Source of the DNA: Pseudomonas sp. PIC25
GTDB taxonomy: Bacteria; Pseudomonadota; Gammaproteobacteria; Pseudomonadales; Pseudomonadaceae
NCBI RefSeq assembly: GCF_002286785.1
Contig: NZ_MUJY01000065.1
Location: 1-53,939, forward strand
Length of the DNA: 53,939 nucleotides
Direction of reading: 5' to 3'
Shown here: positions 35,449 to 43,584 of the stretch, piece after piece
How the letters are laid out: every line of letters begins with the position of its first letter
How positions within the stretch are numbered: position 1 is the stretch's first letter
Position numbers and translations under genes: made by a program
Notes under the pieces: model-generated
Told to the model about the DNA's origin: nothing
Database searches by the model: none
The model's input: the letters and a program-made list of their open reading frames with translations, nothing else

Positions 35449-35565
35449 CGGGCGAATGAATTCGCCCCTACACGAAGTCGCCGATTCCGCTCTCCGTAGG
35501 AGCCAGCTCTGCTGGCGATTCGTGCGTTCGGCGAGCCCGCTTCGCGAGCAGAGCTCGCTCCTACG
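35449..35565. repeat. Cluster of three REP elements
   Basis: Copies of three REP variants lie between convergent genes: gggcgaatgaattcgcccct (35449-35472), gtaggagccagctctgctgg (35497-35522) and ttcgcgagcagagctcgctc (35541-35565). The second and third are in opposite orientation. No other feature is seen in this 174-base gap. Confidence 0.8.
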
Positions 35566-35584
35566 ATGTTCGGCCGTCCCATTC

Positions 35585-36937
35585 TCACGCGCCCAGCAGG
35601 CTCTGCCCGCACACCCGCAATACCTGGCCGTTCACAGCGCCGGAACCCGGCTGGGCGAACCAGGCCACGGCTTCGGCCACGTCCTGGGGCTGGCCGCCCT
35701 GGCCCATGGAGTTCATCCGCCGACCGGCCTCGCGGATGGCGAAGGGGATGGCGGCGGTCATCTGCGTCTCGATGAAGCCCGGCGCCACCGCATTGATGGT
35801 GATGCCGCGCTTGCCCAGCGCCGGCGCCCAGGCCTGGGCGAGGCCTATCAGCCCGGCCTTGCTCACCGCATAGTTGGTTTGCCCCATGTTGCCGGCGATG
35901 CCACTGATCGAGGCGATCAGCACCACGCGGGCGTTCTCGTGCAGCTTGTCGGCATCCAGTAGCGCCTTGGTCAGCACCTGCGGGGCGCGCAGGTTCACGT
36001 CGATCACCGAGTCCCAGAGCTGCTCGCTCATCTTGGCCAGGGTCTTGTCGCGGGTGATGCCGGCGTTGTGGACGACGATATCCAGCCCCTCCGGGAGCGC
36101 CTCGACCAGCTTGATGGGCGCATCCTCGGCGCAGATGTCCAGCGCCACCCCGCGTCCGCCGAGGCGGGCGGCCAGGGCGTCCAGCGCCTCCTTGGCCGGC
36201 GGCACGTCGAGCAGGATCACCTCGGCCCCGTCGCGTGCCAGGGTTTCCGCGATGGCCGCGCCGATGCCGCGCGAGGCGCCGGTCACCAGGGCCTTCTTGC
36301 CGGCCAGTGGGCGTGTCCAGTCTTTCACCTGGGCTGGGCAGGGCGACAGGCGCAACACCTGGCCGGAGACATAGGCGCTTTTCGGCGACAGGAAAAAGCG
36401 CAGGGCGCCTTCCAGTTGATCCTCGGCACCCTTGCCGACATACAGCAACTGCACGTTGCCGCCACGGCGGACCTCCTTGCCCAGCGAGCGGGTGAAGCCC
36501 TCCAGCGCGCGCTGGGCGCTGGCGGCGAACGGGTCCTTGAGCGATTCCGGCGCCCGGCCGAGCACGACGATGTGCGGGCACAGCGCCAGGCCCTTGAGCG
36601 CCGGCTGGAAGAATTCGCGCAACTGGCCGAGCTGGTCGGTGCTGGCGATGGCGCTGGCGTCGAACACCAGCGCCTTCAGCTTCGGCCCGTACTCGGCAGT
36701 CCAGCGTGGCAGGCCGTACAAGCCCTCCTGCAGCGCGAACACTTCGTTGGTCAGGCGCGGCAAGCAATCGCCGAGCGCTTCGGCCAGGGCGCCGCCGCCG
36801 ATCAGCAGCGCCCCGTCCACCGGACGCGAGTGGCCGGCCTCCCAGCGCTCCAGGCGCACCGGTGCCGGCAGGCCGACGGCATCGACCAGGCGGCGGCCGA
36901 AGCTGGAGTTGGCGAAGTCGATATAACGATCGGACAT
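35585..36937 (-). CDS. fabG: High-molecular-weight 3-oxoacyl reductase (FabG4-like)
   Basis: A 450-residue short-chain dehydrogenase, about 200 residues longer than ordinary FabG. Residues 30-205 form a degenerate Rossmann-like domain (GALLIGGGALAEALG, LKALVFDASAIA). The C-terminal SDR has GASRGIGAAIAETLARDG at about 220 and the catalytic Ser343, Tyr356 and Lys360 (SISGIAG, NYAVSKAG). This matches mycobacterial FabG4-type enzymes that reduce 3-oxoacyl-CoA or ACP. CAGGAGCCC fixes ATG at 36937. It is divergent from the thiolase, with 190 bases between, and close to the MaoC and AraC genes. Confidence 0.93.
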   Translation of the reverse strand: MSDRYIDFANSSFGRRLVDAVGLPAPVRLERWEAGHSRPVDGALLIGGGALAEALGDCLPRLTNEVFALQEGLYGLPRWTAEYGPKLKALVFDASAIASTDQLGQLREFFQPALKGLALCPHIVVLGRAPESLKDPFAASAQRALEGFTRSLGKEVRRGGNVQLLYVGKGAEDQLEGALRFFLSPKSAYVSGQVLRLSPCPAQVKDWTRPLAGKKALVTGASRGIGAAIAETLARDGAEVILLDVPPAKEALDALAARLGGRGVALDICAEDAPIKLVEALPEGLDIVVHNAGITRDKTLAKMSEQLWDSVIDVNLRAPQVLTKALLDADKLHENARVVLIASISGIAGNMGQTNYAVSKAGLIGLAQAWAPALGKRGITINAVAPGFIETQMTAAIPFAIREAGRRMNSMGQGGQPQDVAEAVAWFAQPGSGAVNGQVLRVCGQSLLGA

Positions 36938-37127
36938 GAACGGGCTCCTGCTTGATGAGTCTTCAGTGGTGGACACTCTACCCAGTCGCGCGTTTCACGC
37001 ATTGACCGGGCCGCCCGGCGCGTCGGCGAGCCGGCCAATGCAGTGTGGAGCCGGCAAGCTAGGCTTCTCTACCTAAAAAGACCGCGAGGCTGCCGAGCAG
37101 CCTTCCTACAACCGCAAGGAGTCACCC

Positions 37128-38405
37128 ATGACCCAGCTGCGCCGGGTCGCCATCGTCGGCGGCAACCGTATTCCCTTCGCCCGCTCCAACAGTGCCTATG
37201 CCACGGTGAGCAACCAGGAGATGCTGACCGCTGCCCTCGAAGGGCTGGTCGAGCGCTTCAACCTGCATGGCCTGCGCCTCGGCGAAGTCGTCGCCGGCGC
37301 GGTGCTCAAGCATTCCCGCGACTTCAATCTGACCCGCGAATGCGTGCTCGGCTCGCGCCTGGCACCGGAAACCCCGGCCTACGACATCCAGCAGGCCTGC
37401 GGCACCGGCCTGGAAGCGGCGATCCTGGTGGCCAACAAGATCGCCCTCGGGCAGATCGACTGCGGCATCGCCGGGGGCGTGGATACCACCTCCGACGCGC
37501 CCATCGGTGTCAATGAAGGGTTGCGCAAGATTCTGCTGGAAGCCAACCGGGGCAAGAGCACGGGCGACAAGATCAAGGCCCTGCTGAAAGTCCGCCCGCG
37601 CCACCTTGCCCCGGCGATCCCGCGCAACGGCGAGCCGCGTACCGGCCTGTCCATGGGCGAGCACTGCGAACGAATGGCGCAGACTTGGGCGATTCCCCGC
37701 GACGAACAGGACCGCCTCGCCTACGAGAGCCACCAGAAAATGGCGGCGGCCTACGCCGAAGGCTGGCACGACGACCTGCTCACCCCGTTCCGCGGCCTGA
37801 CCCGCGACCAGAACCTGCGCACCGACATCAGCCTGGAAAAGCTCGCCACCCTCAAGCCCTGCTTCGACAAAGGGCCGCGTGGCACCATGACGGCCGCCAA
37901 CTCCACCCCGCTGACCGACGGCGCCTCGGTGGTACTGCTGGCCAGCGAAGACTGGGCCAAGGCCCGTGGCCTGCCGATCCTCGCCTACTTCAAGGATGGC
38001 GAGGCGGCGGCGGTGGACTTCGTCAGTGGCGCCGAAGGGCTGCTGATGGCTCCGGTCTATGCGGTGCCGCGTCTGTTGGCACGCAACAACCTGACCCTGC
38101 AGGACTTCGACTACTACGAAATCCACGAAGCCTTCGCCGCCCAGGTGCTCTGCACCCTCAAGGCCTGGGAAGACGCCGACTACTGCAAGACCCGCCTCGG
38201 CCTCGATGCCCCGTTGGGCGCCATCGACCGCGCCAAGCTCAATGTCAAGGGCAGTTCCCTGGCTGCCGGCCACCCCTTCGCCGCCACCGGAGGGCGCATC
38301 GTCGCCAACCTGGCCAAGCTGCTCGACGCGGCGGGGCAGGGACGCGGCTTGATCTCCATCTGCGCGGCGGGCGGACAAGGGGTGACGGCGATTCTCGAAC
38401 GCTGA
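37128..38405 (+). CDS. fadI: Acetyl-CoA C-acyltransferase (FadI-type thiolase)
   Basis: A 425-residue thiolase that cleaves or forms 3-oxoacyl-CoA. Catalytic residues are Cys91 (QQACGTG), the His of YYEIHEAF, His382 (GHPFAATGGR) and Cys412 (CAAGGQG). Length and the RNGEPRTGLSMGEHCERMA segment favour the FadI/YfcY branch. Together with MaoC and the large FabG it gives a complete 3-hydroxyacyl path, either beta-oxidation or synthesis of short 3-hydroxyacyl units. AAGGAGTCACCC precedes the ATG. Confidence 0.93.
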   Translation: MTQLRRVAIVGGNRIPFARSNSAYATVSNQEMLTAALEGLVERFNLHGLRLGEVVAGAVLKHSRDFNLTRECVLGSRLAPETPAYDIQQACGTGLEAAILVANKIALGQIDCGIAGGVDTTSDAPIGVNEGLRKILLEANRGKSTGDKIKALLKVRPRHLAPAIPRNGEPRTGLSMGEHCERMAQTWAIPRDEQDRLAYESHQKMAAAYAEGWHDDLLTPFRGLTRDQNLRTDISLEKLATLKPCFDKGPRGTMTAANSTPLTDGASVVLLASEDWAKARGLPILAYFKDGEAAAVDFVSGAEGLLMAPVYAVPRLLARNNLTLQDFDYYEIHEAFAAQVLCTLKAWEDADYCKTRLGLDAPLGAIDRAKLNVKGSSLAAGHPFAATGGRIVANLAKLLDAAGQGRGLISICAAGGQGVTAILER

Positions 38406-38436
38406 GGGAAGGGCACGACCCGTAGTGGGAGTTCCC

Positions 38437-38685
38437 GGCGCAGCGCTTTTTGTAGGAGCGAGCTTGCTCGCGAACCGGGCCCCACCGACGTATCGCCAGC
38501 AGAGCGGGCTCCTACAAAAAAGCCATCGCTATCCGTGGGGCGAACTCATTGGCCCAGGAGTGTTTCGGCGCAGCGCTTTTTGTAGGAGCGAGCTTGCTCG
38601 CGAACCGGCCCCCACCGACGTATCGCCAGCAGAGCGGGCTTCTACGAAAAGCCATTGCTACCCGCAGGGGCGAACTCATTGGCCC
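38437..38685. repeat. Tandem duplication of a 130-base unit with REP core
   Basis: Two near-identical units repeat with a period of exactly 130 bases (38437-38555 and 38567-38685). Each begins ggcgcagcgctttttgtagg, contains a gcgagcttgctcgc REP hairpin, then an inverted gccagcagagcgggctcctac REP and ends gaactcattggccc. They differ at a few bases. The unit occupies nearly all of the 296-base gap between thiolase and the EamA gene. Confidence 0.88.
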
Positions 38686-38701
38686 GGCGCGTAGAGGTCG
38701 C

Positions 38702-39541
38702 TCACCCGCGCTGCCGCGTCCCCAACACCAGGGCGATGCCGCCGAGCACCGCGACGCTGCACAGTACCAGCCGCAGCGTCAGCGTCTCGTCCAACAACAG
38801 GCTGCCGGCCAGGGCGGTGAGCACCGGCACGCTGAGCTGCACGCTGGCTGCCTGCAACGAGCGCAATCCGCGCAGCGCGGTGTACCAGATCGCATAACCG
38901 ACGCCCGAGGTCACCGCGCCGGAGAGCAGCGCGTAGACGAAGCCGGCCTCGTCCCAGCGCATCCCGTCGAGCCAGGCCAGCCCGAGCACCACGGCAAACG
39001 GAATCGCCCTCAGGAAATTCCCCGCCGTCGCCGCCAGCGGGTCGGCCACTCCACGACCCAGCAGCGAATACACCCCCCAGGCCACACCGGCCAGCAGCAT
39101 CAGGACCGCGCTGACGAAGGGCGGTGCACTGGCGCCCGGCAACAGCAACGCCACCAGCCCGGCCATCGCCAGCAGCAACCCCAACGTGGCCCACAAGCCC
39201 AGCCGCTCGCCCCGGTACAACCCCCAGCACAACATGCTCACCTGCACCGCGCCGAATAACAGCAAGGCACCGGCTCCGGCATCCAGACGGATATAGGCGA
39301 AGGAGAACGCGGCCGCATAAGCGAACAGCGCCAGCGCCGACCACCAGTTCCCCGCCGGCGCTCCATCGCCCCGCCGAAAACGCAGCAACAGCCACAACAT
39401 CACCGCCCCGGAGAGGATTCGCACCCCGGTGAAACTGGCGGCATCGATCTCCGTTTCCCGCAACGCCAGCCGGCAGAGCAGAGAATTGCCGGCAAAGGCG
39501 ATCATCGCCAGGGCCGTCAGCAGCAGGGTACGCAGCGGCAT
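38702..39541 (-). CDS. EamA/DMT-family transporter, second copy
   Basis: A 279-residue inner-membrane protein with about ten hydrophobic helices and two EamA repeats (FAGNSLLCRLALRETEIDAASFTGVRILSG and SGVGYAIWYTALRGLRSLQAASVQLSVPVL). The latter is characteristic of the RhaT/EamA branch. Substrate unknown; it is not closely similar to the copy at 18802. ATG at 39541 follows GGAG; a GTG two codons upstream is less likely. It stands alone between repeats and a divergent PhyH gene. Confidence 0.9.
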   Translation of the reverse strand: MPLRTLLLTALAMIAFAGNSLLCRLALRETEIDAASFTGVRILSGAVMLWLLLRFRRGDGAPAGNWWSALALFAYAAAFSFAYIRLDAGAGALLLFGAVQVSMLCWGLYRGERLGLWATLGLLLAMAGLVALLLPGASAPPFVSAVLMLLAGVAWGVYSLLGRGVADPLAATAGNFLRAIPFAVVLGLAWLDGMRWDEAGFVYALLSGAVTSGVGYAIWYTALRGLRSLQAASVQLSVPVLTALAGSLLLDETLTLRLVLCSVAVLGGIALVLGTRQRG

Positions 39542-39742
39542 GGGCACTCCGTTGTCGGGTAGCCGTGTTGTTGTGATGCGGGGAGTGTAGCCAGCGGGGC
39601 AGGCGGGGCGGTATTGGTCGATGGTGGGGGAGCGCCCGTCTGTTTGGTGGCCGGAAGTGTCCTTCGGGTTGGTAAAACATCCTCCGCTCGAATACTGTCA
39701 GCCGAGTTACCTGAAGGCAGGGCAGCCGGAGTTGAAGAATCC

Positions 39743-40423
39743 ATGACTGACCGCGAACAACTCCATCGAGAGGGCTATGTGCTGCTCCGTCGAGCGATTC
39801 CGGCCGAGTGGCTGGATAACCTTCGCGCCGTGTTCGAAGCGGGCGTGAGGCCGTCGGACCAATGGCCGGTGCCGCGTGGCATGGACTGGCGCCACTCGCT
39901 GTTGGACATCGATCCGACGGTTCAGGCCGTGTGTCGTCTGCCGGAGCTGCTGGCGGTGGTCGGTGAACTGATCGGGGAACGGTTCTTCCTCGCCCAGGTG
40001 GAGGGGCGCGAGCCCCTGGCGGGCGGCGGGTATCAGCGGTTGCACCGCGACTTGTCGGCCCTGCGGCCCGGCGACAGCGTGAACGCCCTGGCTTATCTCG
40101 ACGACTATGGCCCCGGGAACGGCGCGACACGTATCGTTCCCGGCAGCCATCGTCCCGCGCGGGAAGCGCCGCCGTTCGACTTCAATGACGAATCCCTCTC
40201 CGTGCAGCTTTCAGGCGCCGCCGGCGACATCCTAGTCTTCGATGCCGATCTGGTGCACGCGGGCAGCCTGAATGCGACCGGCGCCCGCCGCCGCTCCATG
40301 CTGATCAGCTATTTCTCGGAGCCGCTCTACGCCTCCCATCTGGAAACAGCGAGCCTCCGGGGGATTCGGATGGACAGCTCCGAGCGTTTCGATCCCTCGG
40401 ATTTTGCCTTGGAGGCGATATAG
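39743..40423 (+). CDS. Phytanoyl-CoA dioxygenase family protein (PhyH), second copy
   Basis: A 226-residue Fe(II)/2-oxoglutarate oxygenase. The triad is His101-x-Asp103 (YQRLHRDLSAL) and His172 (DLVHAGSLN), with Arg182-184 in the position that binds 2-oxoglutarate. NALAYLDDYGPGNGATRIVPGSHRPA is the family core. The substrate is unknown. It is shorter than the copy at 6340 and differs in the insert after the HxD motif. ATG at 39743 starts the family-length protein; the upstream extension to 39614 is not supported. Confidence 0.85.
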   Translation: MTDREQLHREGYVLLRRAIPAEWLDNLRAVFEAGVRPSDQWPVPRGMDWRHSLLDIDPTVQAVCRLPELLAVVGELIGERFFLAQVEGREPLAGGGYQRLHRDLSALRPGDSVNALAYLDDYGPGNGATRIVPGSHRPAREAPPFDFNDESLSVQLSGAAGDILVFDADLVHAGSLNATGARRRSMLISYFSEPLYASHLETASLRGIRMDSSERFDPSDFALEAI

Positions 40424-40455
40424 CCCAACGGCGACCGCAACCGTAGGGCCGTCGC

Positions 40456-41046
40456 TCAGGGCGTGTTCGCCTGAATCGTTGCTGTCGCGTCGCCCCTTGC
40501 TTCGCTGCGCCCGGCAGCCAGCAGGCGCTGGATCTGGGCTTCGGTGTCCGCATAGTTCCCCTCGCCGAAGTGCCGGTAGACGATCCGGCCCTCCCGGTCG
40601 ATCAGGTACAGCGCCGGCCAGTATTGGTTTCCATAGGCGTCCCAGGTTCGATAGCCGTTGTCCTGTGCCACGGGGTAGGTGATGCCGAAGCGCTTCACCG
40701 CGGTCTGCAGATTGCCCAGATTTTTCTCGTAACCGTATTCGGGGGTGTGCACGCCGATCACGACCAACCCCTTGTCCCGGTACTTCTCATGCCATTCCTT
40801 CACATAGGGAAGTACACGGATGCAATTGATGCAGGAGTAAGTCCAGAACTCCACCAGCACCACTTTGTCGCGCAGGTGTTCCAGGGTTTGCGGCGGGCCG
40901 TTGAGCCAATGGTCGATGCCCCTGAACTCCGGCGCGATTGGCGCCAGCGACCTGTGGGCGGGTTTGGCGGCGGCCGCGCCAAGCGAGTAGCCGGAGGCGA
41001 GCAGGCAGGCGGCCAAGAGGGCGATGACGGATTTGAAGGTGGGCAT
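40456..41046 (-). CDS. Secreted thioredoxin-like protein (TlpA/DipZ C-domain type)
   Basis: A 196-residue periplasmic redox protein. The signal peptide spans about residues 1-25. The thioredoxin fold has WTYSCINCIRVLPYV with active Cys72 and Cys75, the CINC motif of DipZ-type proteins, followed by GLVVIGVHTPEYGYEKN and YPVAQDNGYRTWDAYGNQYWPALYLIDREG with the cis-Pro. It starts two bases after the CcdA gene ends, so the pair corresponds to a split DipZ: CcdA brings electrons across the membrane and this protein spends them. AAGGACTCTGACC precedes the ATG. Confidence 0.9.
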   Translation of the reverse strand: MPTFKSVIALLAACLLASGYSLGAAAAKPAHRSLAPIAPEFRGIDHWLNGPPQTLEHLRDKVVLVEFWTYSCINCIRVLPYVKEWHEKYRDKGLVVIGVHTPEYGYEKNLGNLQTAVKRFGITYPVAQDNGYRTWDAYGNQYWPALYLIDREGRIVYRHFGEGNYADTEAQIQRLLAAGRSEARGDATATIQANTP

Positions 41047-41048
41047 GG

Positions 41049-41753
41049 TCAGAGTCCTTGCGAAACGGAGGGAAGCCATTGCGTTGCCCAGGCCGACACG
41101 AGTACGTCGTACTGAAGCAGTTGAAGGATGCCGACGCTGACGGCGACGGCGCCGAAGATTCGGCGGAACAACGTGGCGCGGCGCTTGAGGAACGACAGCC
41201 GGGACGTCACCCAATGGCCGCCGTAAGCGATGAGCAGCATCGGAATGCCAGCGCCGATGGCATAGAGACCGAGCAGCGCGGAGGAGCGTGCAGGCGCCTG
41301 CGCGCTGGCGGCGAGCGAAAGCACCGAAGCCAGCACCGGCCCGGCGCACGGCGTCCACGCCAACCCCAGCGAGGCACCGACGAGCAGCGCGCCGGACGGC
41401 CCGCCGAGAGGCAGGCGGTTCGCTGCGGCTGGCGCGTAGCCCGCGCGCCATTGGCGCACCCGCGACACCAGCCAGTCGAAAGGCGCCGGCCAAAAGCACG
41501 CCAGGCCGGCGATCAGCAACACGACGATCGAAGCGGTGCGAATGCTGCCCTGCAGTTCGCCGGAAGAGGCCGACAGCAGGCCGATCAGCAAGCCGCCCGC
41601 GGCAAACGTCGCCGCGAACCCGCCAATGATCAGCAGCGGCTCGCTGCGCCCTCGGCCGGCGCTGGTGGCCAGCACGATGGGCAGCACGGGGAGAATGCAG
41701 GGAGACAGGATGGTGGCCATGCCGGCGGCGAGGGCCAATGCATATTCGATCAT
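41049..41753 (-). CDS. ccdA: CcdA-family thiol-disulfide transporter
   Basis: A 234-residue inner-membrane protein with six helices. Cys in SPCILPVLP of helix 1 and in WTPCAGPVL of helix 4 are the paired redox cysteines that carry electrons from cytosolic thioredoxin to the periplasm. It lies in a five-gene minus-strand run (alpha/beta hydrolase, cytochrome P460-like, CcdA, thioredoxin) with gaps of 2-25 bases, so it likely keeps the exported partners reduced or assists their heme attachment. Confidence 0.92.
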   Translation of the reverse strand: MIEYALALAAGMATILSPCILPVLPIVLATSAGRGRSEPLLIIGGFAATFAAGGLLIGLLSASSGELQGSIRTASIVVLLIAGLACFWPAPFDWLVSRVRQWRAGYAPAAANRLPLGGPSGALLVGASLGLAWTPCAGPVLASVLSLAASAQAPARSSALLGLYAIGAGIPMLLIAYGGHWVTSRLSFLKRRATLFRRIFGAVAVSVGILQLLQYDVLVSAWATQWLPSVSQGL

Positions 41754-41778
41754 GGGAGTGCCTGTGGGGCCCGCGCAG

Positions 41779-42273
41779 TTACGGCGCCAGGTGGGTGAAC
41801 ACGTAGTCGCGGTCTTTCACGCGGGCGGAGTGGCAGGCATGGCAGGTGCGGTGTTGCGCTTCATCGACGGGCTGGCCCTCGACGAAGCGCCCGTAGCCCC
41901 AGCCGCCAGTGGCGGCATAGCGTTTGGCGTCTTTGACCATGACCTGCACGGTGGTGGCATCGCCGGGGATGGAGGCCGGTGCGAAGTCGGGAGACGGCAC
42001 ATGCTTCCAGGCCCGCTTGACCAGCACCGTGCCGTCGGGGAACGGTCGCACACCGTCGCGGTAGGCGCGCATCGCCACCGCATTGCCGACGACGACGCGC
42101 AACTCGTTCAAGGGGGCCGCTTCCTGCGCCGGTGCGATCAGCGGCCAATCCTGATAGTCGGCGGGCAACTCGACGCCATAGATCGGCGCGGCCGGTCGCC
42201 GCTCCTCGCTGCCGTGGGCAGCGAAAACGGTCAGTGCGAGAGCGGTAGAGGCAAGCGCGAGGGTGCGATTCAT
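41779..42273 (-). CDS. Cytochrome P460-family c-type heme protein
   Basis: A 164-residue secreted cytochrome. The signal peptide ends near AAHG (residue 20). The c-type heme site is CHACH at Cys144, Cys147 and His148 close to the C-terminus, and the domain VMVKDAKRYAATGGWGYGRFVEG with YQDWPLIAPA matches cytochrome P460. Family members such as that of Nitrosomonas oxidise hydroxylamine; others are cytochrome c'-beta that bind NO. I cannot say which applies. ATG at 42273 is chosen because GGAGG overlaps an earlier ATG at 42282. Confidence 0.9.
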   Translation of the reverse strand: MNRTLALASTALALTVFAAHGSEERRPAAPIYGVELPADYQDWPLIAPAQEAAPLNELRVVVGNAVAMRAYRDGVRPFPDGTVLVKRAWKHVPSPDFAPASIPGDATTVQVMVKDAKRYAATGGWGYGRFVEGQPVDEAQHRTCHACHSARVKDRDYVFTHLAP

Positions 42274-42288
42274 GGCGAGCATCCTCCG

Positions 42289-43308
42289 TCAGAGCCGCAT
42301 GGCGTCGACGACGGCCTGGACGAACGCTTGCGGCGCTTCCTGCGGCGGGTTGTGGCCGATGCCGCCGCGGAAGGTGCGGTGTTCGTACTTGCCGGTGAAC
42401 CTGCCGGCGTAGCTTTCCGGCGATGGATGCGGCGCGCCGTTGGCATCGCCTTCGATGGTGATCGTCGGCACCGTGATGGCCGGCGTTTTTGCCAGGCGCT
42501 GTTCGAGCGCGGCGTACTTCGGTTCGCCTTCGGCCAGGCCCAGGCGCCAGCGGTAGTTGTGCACGACGATGGCGACGTGATCGGGGTTGTCCAGCGCGGC
42601 AGCACTGCGGTCGAACGTGGCGTCGTCGAACGCCCACTGCGGCGACGCCAACTGCCAGATCTGTTTGGCGAAATCGTGGGTGTATTGGCTGTAGCCGGCA
42701 CGCCCGCGCTCGGTGGCGAAGTAGTACTGGTACCACCACTGCAGCTCGGTCTGCGGCGGCAAGGGCTTCTTGCCGGCTTCCTGGCTGCCGATCAGGTAGC
42801 CGCTCACCGACACCAGCGCCTTGACGCGCTCCGGCCACAGCGCCGCCACGATATCGGCCGTGCGTGCGCCCCAATCGAAGCCGGCCAGCGTGGCGCGGCG
42901 AATCTTCAGGGCATCCATCAGGGCGACCACATCCGAGGCCAGTGCCGCCGGCTCACCGTTGCGGGGCGTCTCGGGCGAGAGGAAGCGCGTGCTTCCGTAG
43001 CCGCGCAGGTGCGGAACGATGACGCGATAGCCCTTGGCCGCCAGCTGCGGCGCGACCTCCGCGAAGCTGTTGATGTCGTAGGGCCAACCGTGCAGCAGGA
43101 TGACCACCTCTCCGTTGGCTGGCCCCCGTTCGGCATAGGCAATGTTGAGATCGCCGGCCTCGATCTGCCGGTTCGCCACCAGCGGCGCGGGAGCGGTGGC
43201 CGTATCGTGGCCGAGGGCGGGCGCGGCGCTGGCGGCACTGGCGAACAGGACCTGGGCAGCGAGCAGCCATGACGTCATGGGGGCGGCGCGACGGATGTGC
43301 GATTGCAT
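42289..43308 (-). CDS. Secreted alpha/beta hydrolase, epoxide hydrolase-like
   Basis: A 339-residue exported hydrolase. The signal peptide ends near residue 29. LLHGWPYDINSF is the oxyanion region (HGxP), Asp145 in LAGFDWGAR is the nucleophile in place of Ser, and His319 in GGIGHNPPQEAP is the base. This Asp nucleophile is that of epoxide hydrolases and haloalkane dehalogenases. HGWP and the lid (ELQWWYQYYFATERG) fit the first. It is the first gene of the minus-strand redox operon, divergent from the second hydrolase and a two-component system, with repeats in the gap. Confidence 0.9.
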   Translation of the reverse strand: MQSHIRRAAPMTSWLLAAQVLFASAASAAPALGHDTATAPAPLVANRQIEAGDLNIAYAERGPANGEVVILLHGWPYDINSFAEVAPQLAAKGYRVIVPHLRGYGSTRFLSPETPRNGEPAALASDVVALMDALKIRRATLAGFDWGARTADIVAALWPERVKALVSVSGYLIGSQEAGKKPLPPQTELQWWYQYYFATERGRAGYSQYTHDFAKQIWQLASPQWAFDDATFDRSAAALDNPDHVAIVVHNYRWRLGLAEGEPKYAALEQRLAKTPAITVPTITIEGDANGAPHPSPESYAGRFTGKYEHRTFRGGIGHNPPQEAPQAFVQAVVDAMRL

Positions 43309-43434
43309 GGGCGTTCTCCTCGAGATTGTGGTGGCGCATCGGTTGTGGCGACGGGGCTATTGCATGCCGCGCACGTATCGGCCACGTGTCGCCGAACCGG
43401 CGATTTGTCAGCAACCGGCAGGAAAGCCGCCGCG

Positions 43435-43480
43435 GATACAAACGCATACAAAGCGGGTCGGTTTGTATCGAAACGTATGC
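43435..43480. promoter_or_regulatory. Candidate response-regulator operator in the divergent gap
   Basis: Two TACAAA boxes are spaced by exactly 10 bases (437-442 and 447-452 of the 43 kb block), and an inverted TTTGTA follows at 43462-43467. GATACAAAC (43435-43443) is mirrored by GTTTGTATC (43461-43469), and GCATAC by GTATGC (43475-43480). Ten-base phasing is what OmpR-type regulators such as the one at 44446 recognise. It lies between the divergent secreted hydrolases. Confidence 0.65.
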
Positions 43481-43584
43481 ACGGCGGGCGTGGATGCGGT
43501 GGGATACGAAGCCGCCATGGGGGGACAACAGGCCGACACATCGCGGCGGTGCAATGGGGCTCCACCCGATAAGGAGTTCCTCCC

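Noticed and set aside
38437-38685. Repeat array at the thiolase end as a CRISPR
   Set aside because: There are only two units with a 130-base period, the unit is made of REP hairpins, and there are no unique spacers or cas genes.
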